A stretch of 64,000 nt of DNA. Source: Paenibacillus_AB hodogayensis (GTDB lineage Bacteria; Bacillota; Bacilli; Paenibacillales; NBRC-103111). The notes below the pieces were generated by a model. It was not told where the DNA came from and ran no database searches. It saw only the letters and a program-made list of their open reading frames with translations. A program made the translations under genes and the position numbers. The stretch lies in contig NZ_BAAAYO010000014.1 in NCBI RefSeq assembly GCF_039536325.1, positions 310,001 through 374,000 of the forward strand, given 5' to 3'. Positions 33,396-42,042 of the stretch are shown here, piece by piece. Positions within the stretch are counted from its first letter, which is position 1. Each line of letters starts with the position of its first letter.

Positions 33396-34613
33396 ATGAG
33401 CAAGGCTAGTGCTACCTTACAACCTGAAGCTCGGCCGGTTGCCCATAAAAAGTCAGGTTCCCTCGCTTTGCTCGCGCTGGCCATCAGCGCCTTCGGCATC
33501 GGGACGACGGAATTCGTACCCGTCGGACTGCTCGCAACCGTAGCGGACGATTTGAACATCGGCATTACACTGGCCGGGCTGCTGATCTCCGGTTACGCGA
33601 TCGGCGTTGCGGTAGGAGCGCCAATCCTGACCGCGCTCACCAACCGTATCAACCGCAAGGCGTTATTAATGGGATTAATGATCATATTCATCCTAGGAAA
33701 CGCCGCAGCCGCGCTATCCGACTCGTTCGGTCTGCTGCTGGCTGCCCGCATCATTACGGCGTTCTCGCACGGCGTCTTCTTCTCCATCGGCTCCACGATT
33801 GCGGTGCAGCTCGTACCGAAGGAGAAGCAGGCCAGCGCAATCGCGCTAATGTTCACGGGATTGACCGTTGCGACTGTAACCGGCGTACCGCTCGGAACTT
33901 ATATCGGTCAAGCGTTCGGCTGGAGAGCGACGTTCTGGGGCGTGGCTGTGCTTGGGTTCATCGGGATCGCCGCAAGCGCCTGGCTCATTCCCAATCAATT
34001 GAAGCAAGCGCCGCCCGCCAAATTCACGGACATGTTCCGCATTCTGGCAAACAAACGCCTGTTGACGGGATTCGCGATTACGGCGCTCGGATACGGCGGC
34101 ACCTTCGTCGCTTTCACGTACTTGACTCCTATCCTGCAAAACGTCATCAAGCTCAAACCGAGCACTGTCGGATTGGTGCTGCTTTTCTACGGCGTTGCCG
34201 TCGCCATCGGCAACGAGATTGGCGGCAGATGGGCGAACCGCAATCCAATACGAGCGCTGTTCTCGATGTTTATCCTGCAGTCCGCGGTTTTGATCGGCAT
34301 GTCTTTCCTGATCCCTTTTCGCACGGCAGGCCTGATATCGATCGCCCTTATGGGACTGTTCGCGTTCATGAACGTGCCCGGTTTGCAGCTATATATCGTG
34401 AAGCTCGCCGAGAAATACGTCCCTTCCTCGGTCGACGTAGCTTCCGCGCTGAATATCGCCGCCTTTAACATCGGGATCGCGATCGGCTCCGTCACCGGCG
34501 GATTTGTCGTCGATCATCTCGGGCTCAAGCATACCCCTTGGGTCGGCGGGCTCATGGTGATCATTGCCGTCGTCCTGACGGGAATATCGTCCAAGCTGGA
34601 AAGGAAACCTTAA
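33396..34613 (+). CDS. MFS transporter, DHA1 family (YdhP/AraJ-like efflux)
   Basis: A 405-residue major facilitator with 12 predicted helices. The first helix region carries the DHA1 subgroup signature ALAISAFGIGTTEFVPVGLL, seen in sugar-efflux and drug-efflux proteins such as AraJ and YdhP. The loop 2-3 motif (NRINRKALLMGLMIIFILGN) and antiporter-type helix 5 (GLTVATVTGVPLGTYIGQAF) are present. ATG at 33396 follows GGAGGAGGG. It is divergent from the HxlR regulator and 30 bases upstream of an aldo/keto reductase gene, with which it forms an operon. Export of a toxic carbonyl or drug fits the context but is inferred. Confidence 0.9.
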   Translation: MSKASATLQPEARPVAHKKSGSLALLALAISAFGIGTTEFVPVGLLATVADDLNIGITLAGLLISGYAIGVAVGAPILTALTNRINRKALLMGLMIIFILGNAAAALSDSFGLLLAARIITAFSHGVFFSIGSTIAVQLVPKEKQASAIALMFTGLTVATVTGVPLGTYIGQAFGWRATFWGVAVLGFIGIAASAWLIPNQLKQAPPAKFTDMFRILANKRLLTGFAITALGYGGTFVAFTYLTPILQNVIKLKPSTVGLVLLFYGVAVAIGNEIGGRWANRNPIRALFSMFILQSAVLIGMSFLIPFRTAGLISIALMGLFAFMNVPGLQLYIVKLAEKYVPSSVDVASALNIAAFNIGIAIGSVTGGFVVDHLGLKHTPWVGGLMVIIAVVLTGISSKLERKP

Positions 34614-34643
34614 ATAACAGACAAGCACAGGAGGAATTAGTTT

Positions 34644-35486
34644 ATGACCCAACATTTGCAAAGCAAAATAGCCCTTCACAACGGCGTCGAAATGCCCTGG
34701 TTCGGTCTTGGCGTATTTAAAGTGGAGGAAGGAGCCGAACTGGTCGATGCGATCCGTTCGGCCGTCCGGTTCGGCTACCGCAGCATCGATACGGCCGCTA
34801 TTTACGGAAACGAAGGCAGCGTCGGGCAAGGGATTCGTCAAGCTCTCGAGGAGAACGGCCTTTCCAGGGAAGAGCTGTTCGTTACATCGAAATTGTGGAA
34901 TGCCGATCTCGGCTATGATGCCGCGCTAGCCGCCTTTGAGCTTAGTTTGACCAAACTCGGCCTGGACTATTTGGACTTGTACCTCATTCATTGGCCGGTC
35001 GCCGGCAAGTATAAAGAAGCATGGGAGGCGCTGGAGAAGCTGTACAACGACGGCCGCGTCAAAGCTATCGGCGTCAGCAATTTTCAAGTGCATCATTTGA
35101 AAGATCTGATGGACGGGGCGGAAATCAAACCGATGATCAATCAAGTGGAATTTCATCCACGGCTGACCCAGAAGGAACTGCTTGCGTATACCCGGGAACA
35201 GCATATTCGGCTGGAAGCGTGGTCCCCGCTTATGCAAGGCCAGCTGTTGAATGAGCCGACCCTTCAAGCGATTGGGAGTCGGTATGGAAAGTCTGTCGCT
35301 CAAGTCATTTTGCGCTGGGATCTTCAGCATGAAGTCATTACGATTCCGAAGTCGACGAAGGAACAGCGGATTGCGGAAAATGCCACGATTTTCGATTTCG
35401 AGCTGACACCCGCAGAGATGGACGCGATCGACGCTTTGAACTTGAATCAACGCGTCGGACCGGACCCGGACAACTTCGATTTTTAA
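34644..35486 (+). CDS. Aldo/keto reductase
   Basis: A 280-residue NADPH-dependent carbonyl reductase with the AKR TIM barrel. The catalytic tetrad is visible: Asp and Tyr in YRSIDTAAIYGNEGSVGQGI, Lys in ELFVTSKLWNADLG, and His in YLDLYLIHWPVAGKY. NADPH-binding residues lie in ITIPKSTKEQRIAENATIFD. It resembles the AKR5 group (2,5-diketo-gluconate reductase / YvgN type), which detoxifies methylglyoxal-like aldehydes. ATG at 34644 follows GGAGG. It forms an operon with the MFS gene and is followed by a terminator, so both are probably controlled by the divergent HxlR protein. Confidence 0.95.
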   Translation: MTQHLQSKIALHNGVEMPWFGLGVFKVEEGAELVDAIRSAVRFGYRSIDTAAIYGNEGSVGQGIRQALEENGLSREELFVTSKLWNADLGYDAALAAFELSLTKLGLDYLDLYLIHWPVAGKYKEAWEALEKLYNDGRVKAIGVSNFQVHHLKDLMDGAEIKPMINQVEFHPRLTQKELLAYTREQHIRLEAWSPLMQGQLLNEPTLQAIGSRYGKSVAQVILRWDLQHEVITIPKSTKEQRIAENATIFDFELTPAEMDAIDALNLNQRVGPDPDNFDF

Positions 35487-35495
35487 TCTATAATG

Positions 35496-35530
35496 AAGAG
35501 AGCCATGCGCGCTGCACGGCTCTCTCTTTC
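35496..35530. terminator. Intrinsic terminator after the aldo/keto reductase
   Basis: GAGAGCC (35498-35504) and GGCTCTCTC (35518-35526) form a stem with a GC-rich loop, followed by TTTC. The convergent ogt gene ends about 20 bases further. Confidence 0.8.
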
Positions 35531-35552
35531 TGCGTTTTAATGACCGGCCTGC

Positions 35553-36104
35553 TTAAAACTGGAACCGTTCATGACCGACAGCCTTCATGCCGGTCACCCC
35601 TTCCAGAGCAAGGATGTCCCGTTTCATCTCCAGCCCTCCCCGAAACCCGGTCAGCGTGCCGTTCGAACCGACGACCCGGTGACAAGGCAGCACGACCGGC
35701 AGCGGATTGCGCCCTACGGCGGTGCTCACCGCCCGGATCGCTTCCGGTTTTCCCAAAGAGTCGGCAAGCTGTTTATAGGTCCACGTTGTGCCGAAAGGAA
35801 TTTGGCCGAGTCCTTTCCATACGCTTTGCTGGAATGGCGTTCCGCCTACATCGAGAGGAACTTGATCGAAGCTGACCGGCTTTCCGGCAAAATACTGCTC
35901 CAGCAAGTCCAGAATACCGAATTCGGCGAACAAACCGGGATTCTCGGTCAGTTGTTTCGCATGCGCGTAATCGTCATCCTGACCGGTCATCGAGCTGAGA
36001 TGAGGAGGATACAATAACTGACTGACTCCTCGTTCGCTGGCGATTAGCGTCCATGGCTGGTCGAAGCCCATGACCGTTTGTCGATATATCCGATTGGCTG
36101 TCAC
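35553..36104 (-). CDS. ogt: Methylated-DNA--protein-cysteine S-methyltransferase
   Basis: A 183-residue O6-alkylguanine-DNA alkyltransferase that transfers the alkyl group from O6-methylguanine to its own cysteine. The active-site motif is VVLPCHRVVGSNGTLTGFRG, preceded by the helix-turn-helix (IPFGTTWTYKQLADSLGKPE, AIRAVSTAVGRNPLP with the arginine finger). Length is standard for Ogt. GTG at 36104 follows GGAGGAG. Upstream it shares a 63-bp element and an identical -10 region with adaA, 5.2 kb away, suggesting joint control by AdaA. Confidence 0.95.
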   Translation of the reverse strand: MTANRIYRQTVMGFDQPWTLIASERGVSQLLYPPHLSSMTGQDDDYAHAKQLTENPGLFAEFGILDLLEQYFAGKPVSFDQVPLDVGGTPFQQSVWKGLGQIPFGTTWTYKQLADSLGKPEAIRAVSTAVGRNPLPVVLPCHRVVGSNGTLTGFRGGLEMKRDILALEGVTGMKAVGHERFQF

Positions 36105-36133
36105 ATGAATCTCCTCCTCTTGTTCGGATAACT

Positions 36134-36196
36134 CAAGTATAAGCCAATCTGTAGTGCGATCCTAGCCCGTACGGACAGGACCGCAAGATTTCGACA
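36134..36196 (-). promoter_or_regulatory. ogt promoter with Ada-regulon type upstream element
   Basis: On the minus strand the block runs from TGTCG (36196) to GATTGGCTTATACTTG (36149-36134). TATACT is the -10; no good -35 is seen. Over the whole 63 bases it aligns without gaps to the block upstream of adaA. The conserved positions include TTGCnGTCCT and CGG.CT. Confidence 0.7.
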
Positions 36197-36272
36197 ACGG
36201 CCGCTTTCCTCTCAGCGCGAGCCTTCTCCCCGCTTGTTCAGCTCATTCGGAGACGCTCCCCGATCAGCTCCG

Positions 36273-37499
36273 TCAATCCTTATAAGGATCGAATTCATCC
36301 GCCCCCGCCATACAGACGCCGATCGGCTTCAGCACGTGCAGAACCTCGATCGTTTCCGTATGGGCATCCAGTACGTCCTGAAGCTTCCGGTAAACGAACG
36401 GGCTTTCATCCGTTCCGGCGCCGCGCAGCTCGACGCCATACGTGCGAACCGCATCCAGCATTTGCGCCGGGGAGATGAGTCCTCCGCTCCGGGTACGGGT
36501 TTTCCAATTCATTTTACCGGCGGCCTGCGTACGGCTCATCACGCGCCCGGCTCCGTGCACGGTGCTGTAGTAGGCCTCGCGGTTTTCTTCGCTATCTTTG
36601 CCACGCACGATAACCGATATGTCCCCCATGCTTCCGCCGATAAAACCGGTCTGTCCGGGCGCGGACGGGGTCGCTCCTTTACGGACGACCGTAACCTCTT
36701 TCCCGTCATGCATCTCTTTCCAGGCGTAATTATGGTGATTGTGAACTTCAAAGTCCGCTTCCGTTCCCAGAATCGCCAATACTTCCCCGATCACATAATC
36801 CCGTCCTGCATAAGCGTAGCGCCCGGCCAGTCTCATGGCGCGCTCGTACATGTCGCCGAGCTCGCTGCTCAGGTCGAGCAGAACCGGAGGCTGGTCCATG
36901 CTTTCGCCGGGAGCCCCGGCCATAAAGAGACGTCCCGCCGCCAAATTCATAAAGCCGCTGGCCGTTTTATGCCCGAATCCCCGGCTGCCGAAATGATTGC
37001 CGATCCAAATCCGTCCGGTCGCTTCCTCTACGAAAAGATCGACAAAATGGTTGCCGCTGCCGACCGTGCCGAGCTGATCGCGAGCCAGTGCCTTCAGCTT
37101 GTCGTGCTCCTGTCGGCCGACGGCGCTGTATACGCTCCAGTCCGGGTCGTCAAACAGGTCGTGGTCGACCTTCTCCTTATTGACCCGTCCCACCCCGAAG
37201 GAGATGGAGCGAGCGATTTCGTCCATGATTCGGGGCAGCCCATTCTTCACCTCTTCCACATGCAGACGGGTTCGCACCGCTTTATTCCCGCAGCCGATAT
37301 CGTACCCTACGCCTGACGGCGATATTTGGCCATCGTATACGACAACTCCGCCGATCGGCTGACTGTACCCTTTGTGGTGATCCGCCATCAGCAGCGTCTG
37401 CACGACATTGCCGAATGCCGCGCACCGCTTCGCCTGCTCAAGAGCACCTCCGTCCGGGGTTCCCCACACGCGTACTCCGTCTATTTGCCGGTAGGCCAT
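36273..37499 (-). CDS. rtcB: RtcB family RNA-splicing ligase
   Basis: A 408-residue RNA ligase joining 2',3'-cyclic phosphate (or 3'-phosphate) and 5'-OH ends with GTP and Mn2+. Landmarks are the metal-binding SGVGYDIGCGNKAVRTRLHV, GTVGSGNHFVDL, IGNHFGSRGFGHKT, and the guanylylated histidine motif YYSTVHGAGRVMSR. The length equals that of E. coli RtcB. ATG at 37499 has CAGGAG upstream. It lies 132 bases downstream of the RlaP-type nucleotidyltransferase on the same strand, a known RNA repair pairing. Two WYL proteins are divergently encoded. Confidence 0.95.
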   Translation of the reverse strand: MAYRQIDGVRVWGTPDGGALEQAKRCAAFGNVVQTLLMADHHKGYSQPIGGVVVYDGQISPSGVGYDIGCGNKAVRTRLHVEEVKNGLPRIMDEIARSISFGVGRVNKEKVDHDLFDDPDWSVYSAVGRQEHDKLKALARDQLGTVGSGNHFVDLFVEEATGRIWIGNHFGSRGFGHKTASGFMNLAAGRLFMAGAPGESMDQPPVLLDLSSELGDMYERAMRLAGRYAYAGRDYVIGEVLAILGTEADFEVHNHHNYAWKEMHDGKEVTVVRKGATPSAPGQTGFIGGSMGDISVIVRGKDSEENREAYYSTVHGAGRVMSRTQAAGKMNWKTRTRSGGLISPAQMLDAVRTYGVELRGAGTDESPFVYRKLQDVLDAHTETIEVLHVLKPIGVCMAGADEFDPYKD

Positions 37500-37631
37500 A
37501 ATCCGTTCCAACTCCTGTCTTTCCTTGATAGTAAAAAAAATTCTTCAATCATTCCCCGCATACCTTCATCCTCGGGCATGCAGCCGTTCGGGGAACTAAG
37601 CACATTCTCCGGCGACTGGCCAAACGAAAGA

Positions 37632-38432
37632 TTAGCCGCCTGTTCGGCTTGTTCCCCATGTCACCTGGAGCGCCTCCCGGAACAGCTCGTCAAGCCGATG
37701 CTCCTGACCGCCCATGCCAGGCTTGATTCCCAGTACCGCTCGTTCGTAATAAGCCAGCTTTTCCTCCAAAAATTCGTTGATCCGCTCGATTCGCGGCTCG
37801 TAATCCAGCTCGTCGCCTGCCATTTTGCGCGCCAGCAAATCCAGAATGACCCCTTTCAGCTCGCTGCCATTAGGGACCAAAGCGTCGACAAGAGTCAAAA
37901 ACTCGATCGGCGGCATCCCGCCGTAGGTTTCGATCCATGCGCACGCCAAAATCGGACGGAGCACATAAAAGTATTTTTTGATTTTGACCCGTTCGCCCTG
38001 CAAATACTCGCGGTAATTCCCTTTCGCCATATGCAGGTAGTGATGCATGCAGGAGCTTGGCGAGAAGGCGCGCGGAGCGATGCCGCGAATGAGCCCGGCT
38101 ACTGGGCCGTTCTCCATATAAGGAATCGGGGACTGCAGCCACTCGAGCAGCGGCGGATTGGATTTGAGGAACAGCCTCAGCGCCTTCTTCAGATCCCAGC
38201 CGTTGATGTCCAGCTTGTCGCTGATCGGCCGTTCGATCACGTCGCGCTTCTCGAAAATCGACAAATACCACTCTACCGGTCGGATATATATAAATCTTAC
38301 ATCATAATCGCTGTCCTTGGACGGAAAACCCCACGCGCGGCTGCCCGATTCACAGGCGTACAAAATCCGCACATCTTCTTCCTCTTCGATCCGCTTCAAT
38401 TGTTCTACGATTTGACGAGAAACAGGAGACAT
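37632..38432 (-). CDS. RlaP-type nucleotidyltransferase (RNA repair-associated)
   Basis: A 266-residue polymerase-beta-fold nucleotidyltransferase of the RlaP family. The catalytic core is unmistakable: ILYACESGSRAWGFPSKDSD followed by YDVRFIYIRP, with the GS motif and the DxD (SDYDVR) metal ligands. The next stretch, WYLSIFEKRDVIE, is also family-typical. RlaP proteins are found with RtcB, RNA ligases and phosphatases and are thought to modify damaged RNA ends. ATG at 38432 follows AAGGAGGGG. It is the first gene of the RlaP-RtcB pair and divergent from two WYL-domain genes. Confidence 0.88.
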   Translation of the reverse strand: MSPVSRQIVEQLKRIEEEEDVRILYACESGSRAWGFPSKDSDYDVRFIYIRPVEWYLSIFEKRDVIERPISDKLDINGWDLKKALRLFLKSNPPLLEWLQSPIPYMENGPVAGLIRGIAPRAFSPSSCMHHYLHMAKGNYREYLQGERVKIKKYFYVLRPILACAWIETYGGMPPIEFLTLVDALVPNGSELKGVILDLLARKMAGDELDYEPRIERINEFLEEKLAYYERAVLGIKPGMGGQEHRLDELFREALQVTWGTSRTGG

Positions 38433-38622
38433 GCCATCCCCTCCTTTCTTTTTCATAATAATGACGCCAGACCGCCGCCCTCTTGCATCTATCTTCACTC
38501 ATTTCCGACCAGGCGAACATGGCGAAAGTATTACAACCGGTGAAAAAGTTCGCCATATCGCCCAATTCCTTCCCCTCCCCTGTTACAATGAAGGAGACAC
38601 TTTAGGGGAACGGGGGATACCG

Positions 38623-39939
38623 GTGGCAAAGGAAAGCTTCGATAAAGAAATCCAATTCCTGCGCATGGTTGCGCTGACAAGCGGCGCCTTCAGCAGACAG
38701 CAATACGCGGAGCGGCTGGGAATCTCCGTCCATACGTTCGATAAAACGATCCGGCGGCTTAAAGAGATTTCCGGCTCCATGTACCCAAGCGCGCCGCAAG
38801 AGCAAGGAAAAGCATTCCCGGATACGCTGCGGTTCAGCTATTACGACTCCGCCGACCCGGCTCTGCTGTTTCTGTTCCGCGCCAAATCCGTCAAGGAATC
38901 GGAAAGCCATAGGGTTGCGCTGCTGCTAAGCGCCATGAACGAGCAAGCCTTGACCGCAATGGAGCTGTTGGACGTATGCTGCGCCGGGCTGCCCTCCGAT
39001 CTGCCGTTCCCCGACGAGAAGACCGTCCGGTCGGATCTCAAATATTTGGAGGAGGTCGGCGTCATCAGGCGGGAACTGGGCGCTCGCCCGTTTCGCTACC
39101 GCGTCCGGAACGAGCTGGTGCGGGAGCTATCGGACGAGGAGCTCGTCGATTTGTACGATTTTGTAGACGTGATGGCCAACACGCAAATTCCATCGGTGCA
39201 GGGCTACCTGCTGCGCGACGGGCTCCGGAAGCATCTGCTGCGAAACCAGACGGAGAAACAGGCGGCGGAGCCGTTTTTATATAAATACCAGTACTACACC
39301 CGGATTTTGGGCGAAGCGCACTTGTTCACGCTATGGAACGCCATCCGGCAGCGCCGGAAAATCCAGTTCGTCTATTTCTCTCCAAAATCGGAGAAAAGCT
39401 ACGCCTCAAAAAATACGAATCCTTTATTCGAACGGGACAACGAAGGCCATGCGGAAAAGACGCTTCCGCTTAAAGTCGTCTACGATCATCAATATGGACG
39501 GTGGTATTTGCTTGCTCACGGTCGGATGGGCATCCGCAAATACCGGATGGAAGGCATGACCCAGATCGAGGAAGACGAGCCGGTGGACGAGAATTGGTTC
39601 GATGCGAAGACGATCGAGCTGGAAGAGAAAATCCGCTACAGCTGGCTGATCGACACCGGCGGACCGGTAACGGTGCGGGTAAGGTTTTACAACCCCGATC
39701 CCAGCCAGGCGGAATCCAACTTTGTGAAGGAAAGGGTGCTGCTGCAAGGACAATGGGGGCAGATCGTGTCGGAAGACGAGCATTCCTTTCTATATGAAAT
39801 CACCGTGAACGGGACGACGGAAATCAAGCCGTGGCTGCGAAGCTTCGGTTCGAGCTGCGAGGTCGTGGAGCCTGTCCATCTTCGCCGGGAGATGATCGCC
39901 GAATGGAAGGAGCTGTTGGCTTACTATGAATCCGTTTGA
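38623..39939 (+). CDS. WYL-domain transcriptional regulator
   Basis: A 438-residue protein with an N-terminal HTH-like region (SRQQYAERLGISVHTFDKTI), a long central segment with a second winged-helix-like stretch (DEKTVRSDLKYLEEVGVIRR), and a WYL domain around residues 265-345. In the WYL domain ALWNAIRQRRKIQFVYFSPK is followed by LPLKVVYDHQYGRWYLLAHG (the WYL signature reads WYL), then a C-terminal extension. GTG at 38623 follows a GGGGGA-rich site. WYL domains bind nucleic acid or nucleotide ligands and control DNA/RNA damage or defence genes. It is divergent from rlaP-rtcB, so it is the prime candidate for their regulator. Confidence 0.88.
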   Translation: MAKESFDKEIQFLRMVALTSGAFSRQQYAERLGISVHTFDKTIRRLKEISGSMYPSAPQEQGKAFPDTLRFSYYDSADPALLFLFRAKSVKESESHRVALLLSAMNEQALTAMELLDVCCAGLPSDLPFPDEKTVRSDLKYLEEVGVIRRELGARPFRYRVRNELVRELSDEELVDLYDFVDVMANTQIPSVQGYLLRDGLRKHLLRNQTEKQAAEPFLYKYQYYTRILGEAHLFTLWNAIRQRRKIQFVYFSPKSEKSYASKNTNPLFERDNEGHAEKTLPLKVVYDHQYGRWYLLAHGRMGIRKYRMEGMTQIEEDEPVDENWFDAKTIELEEKIRYSWLIDTGGPVTVRVRFYNPDPSQAESNFVKERVLLQGQWGQIVSEDEHSFLYEITVNGTTEIKPWLRSFGSSCEVVEPVHLRREMIAEWKELLAYYESV

Positions 39940-40750
39940 GAAAATATTCAATTACCAGATCATCTCCCGTCTGGAGGATTCCGGTACATTTATGGCGACC
40001 TCCCACGAACGGGCTTGGCTCAAGGCGATGCTGGCGCATCCGGCGGCGGAGGAAGCGTTCGCCCCGGAAACGTTGACCAAGCTGCGCTTGATTCTCGAGG
40101 CGGACGCGGCGATGGAACCGGCCGGCCATCTGATCGAAAAAGCGCGAACGGCGGAAAGGCAGGTCTATCACCCGCTGTTGCGTTCGCTGCGCCGGCATAT
40201 TCTGAACAAGCAAGGTATCCGGATCACATATAGGCTTCGGGCAGGAAACATCCAAGAGGAGCAGCTCGGAGTGCCTTACAAACTGGAATATTCGATGGTC
40301 AAACGAGAGTGGTATTTGCTCTGGCACCATATGCGGCGCAAAGCGTTTATGAGAACGAAACTGAAAACCGTCCTGGCCGTCTCCGCGGAAGCCATCCGGC
40401 CGGCGGAGGCGGACCGCATTCTCCGGAACGTGAGCCGTCTGCTCGACTCCCGTAAAACCGAAGTGTTGCTGGAAGTCGTTCGCGAATACAACACAGAGCT
40501 GTCCCGCATTCTTTACGCCCTCTCCAGCTTCGAGAAGGATGTCGAATACGAGACGGAGCAGGAGCAATACACCATCCGGGTGTATGTGCCTGGTGACGAA
40601 AGCGAATATTTGCTTTCCAAAATCCGTTTTCTAGGGAAACGCGTGCGCGTCGTGGAGGGCGATTATTTGAAGAAACGAATGCTCGAAGCAGCGATGAAAG
40701 CTTTAGCGCGCTATGGGGTCGCTCCGACCGATGAGGAGCCGCCTTTATAA
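39926..40750 (+). CDS. Second WYL-domain protein
   Basis: A 274-residue protein in the same operon; its ATG lies 14 bases inside the upstream WYL gene, with AAGGAG before it. It lacks a recognisable N-terminal HTH. A WYL domain spans about residues 90-160 (LRRHILNKQGIRITYRLRAG, LGVPYKLEYSMVKREWYLLW), followed by a WYL C-terminal-extension-like region (TIRVYVPGDESEYLLSKIRF). The pair may act as a heteromeric sensor-regulator. Its stop overlaps the end of the convergent adaA gene by six bases. Confidence 0.85.
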   Translation: MNPFEKIFNYQIISRLEDSGTFMATSHERAWLKAMLAHPAAEEAFAPETLTKLRLILEADAAMEPAGHLIEKARTAERQVYHPLLRSLRRHILNKQGIRITYRLRAGNIQEEQLGVPYKLEYSMVKREWYLLWHHMRRKAFMRTKLKTVLAVSAEAIRPAEADRILRNVSRLLDSRKTEVLLEVVREYNTELSRILYALSSFEKDVEYETEQEQYTIRVYVPGDESEYLLSKIRFLGKRVRVVEGDYLKKRMLEAAMKALARYGVAPTDEEPPL

Positions 40751-41311
40751 TAAGCTTCGTTGCCCATTCCGGTACTCAGTGGGAGACAGGCCCGTTCTCC
40801 GGCAAAACCACGAGGTGAAATGCGAAGGACTGCTGTAGCCGACAGCGGCCCCGACCTCCGCAACGGCTTCGTCCGTTTCCACCAGCAGCTTCTGGGCGTG
40901 TTTCAAGCGGACGCGTTCGGTTTTTTCCGCGGGGGAATATCCGGTCACTTGCTTGTACACCCGCTGCAGATGGTAAGGGCTTATAGCCAGTGAAGCGGCT
41001 AGCATCGACAACGTCAGCTTGTCAGAGTACTTTTTCTCGATAATCGCGTCCACCTGCGCGGCAAGAGCCGCATCCGGCCGAAGGGGACCATTCTCTTCCG
41101 GCTTGCATCGCTTGCATGGCCGGAATCCCGCATGAAGCGCCCCTTCCAGAGAATCATAGAACGTCACGTTGCCGGCCAGGGGCGTCTTGGCCCGGCAAGT
41201 AGGCCGGCATACGATCTTCGTCGTCTTGACACCCGTATAATAAACGCCGTCATAAGTCGGCTCGCGCTTGACGACCGATTCATACACCCGGTTAAATAAC
41301 TGTTGTTCCAT
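40745..41311 (-). CDS. adaA: AdaA: methylphosphotriester-DNA methyltransferase / transcriptional activator
   Basis: A 188-residue AdaA-type protein. The N-terminal Ada domain carries the zinc-binding cysteines: GVKTTKIVCRPTCRAKTP, FYDSLEGALHAGFRPCKRCK. The first of these cysteines accepts methyl groups from Sp-methylphosphotriesters. The C-terminal AraC-type HTH (about 90-188) is complete (LSMLAASLAISPYHLQRVYK, VGYSSPSHFTSWFCRRTGLS). Methylation turns the protein into an activator of adaptive-response genes (family knowledge). ATG at 41311 follows GAGGTGA. Its own upstream region shares a 63-bp block with ogt. No adaB gene is adjacent, so ogt probably fills that role. Confidence 0.95.
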   Translation of the reverse strand: MEQQLFNRVYESVVKREPTYDGVYYTGVKTTKIVCRPTCRAKTPLAGNVTFYDSLEGALHAGFRPCKRCKPEENGPLRPDAALAAQVDAIIEKKYSDKLTLSMLAASLAISPYHLQRVYKQVTGYSPAEKTERVRLKHAQKLLVETDEAVAEVGAAVGYSSPSHFTSWFCRRTGLSPTEYRNGQRSLL

Positions 41312-41329
41312 TAGGCTCACCTCGTTCTC

Positions 41330-41392
41330 CAAGTATAAGCCAATCCCCGCTCCCTTAGTAGTCCGCCCGAATAGGACAGCAATATCCCGACA
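41330..41392 (-). promoter_or_regulatory. adaA promoter with Ada-regulon type upstream element
   Basis: Counterpart of the ogt block. TGTCG (41392) to GATTGGCTTATACTTG (41345-41330) has the same 63-base length and an identical 16-base 3' end with TATACT as -10. The -35 position is poor, as expected for an activator-dependent promoter. Confidence 0.7.
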
Positions 41393-41436
41393 TCTTTCGG
41401 CACCGTTTTATTTAACCCCTTTAATTTCCTGGGAAA

Positions 41437-42042
41437 TCAACAAGAGATTGCAGCGTCTCCCCCCCGCCTGAAATAACGATCTATATGTTCTTGCAGAAGA
41501 ACATGCTCCTTATTCTTGAGCAACTCGATCGTTTTAGCCGTAAAATTCCAATTCAGACAGCCGGATAAGCCCTCGATGTGAGATTTTTTAGGAAAAATCG
41601 CAGTCTCGAACTTGGCAGACAGGTTGTGCAGGACTTGGGCAAATGAGCCGAATTTTTCGGCTACCTGTTCGGTGCAGCAGGTAATATGCTTGCCTTCCAT
41701 CCATTGGAAGAGCACGACCCTCCATGCTTTGTCGCCCTCCGTAATCCGTGTAAACAACTCTCCCGCTGACGTCGGTACATGATTCATAAAAGGAATGCCA
41801 GCTTGAACAAGGTAGTTACCGAAGCGGATTTGCTCCGTTAATACTTCATCCGTTAGTTGTACGAATACGTCTGTTTCATACCGTTTCTCGCGCATCAGTC
41901 TGGCGGAATAAGCATGATCGTCTACCCGAACTTTGAAATGCAGGTCTCCGTGCCAGCTGTCGGATTGAATTTCTTGTTCAACCGAAAGACGGTCCGGATT
42001 TAACCCATATTGTCCAATCGCCTTATGGAGTAGTTGCTTCAT
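41437..42042 (-). pseudogene. Truncated aminoglycoside-phosphotransferase-fold protein
   Basis: A 201-residue frame equivalent to the N-terminal half of an APH-family small-molecule kinase (about 330 residues). It includes the lobe with VRVDDHAYSARLMREKRY, LVQAGIPFMNHVPTSAGELF and WRVVLFQWMEGKHI. The catalytic HGDxxxxN and DxD motifs expected after about residue 200 are absent. The end (YFRRGGDAAISC) coincides with a run of seven G; removing one base would extend it only a few codons before another stop. The gene is therefore truncated and catalytically dead as it stands. Its ATG overlaps the DinB-family gene stop. Confidence 0.7.
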
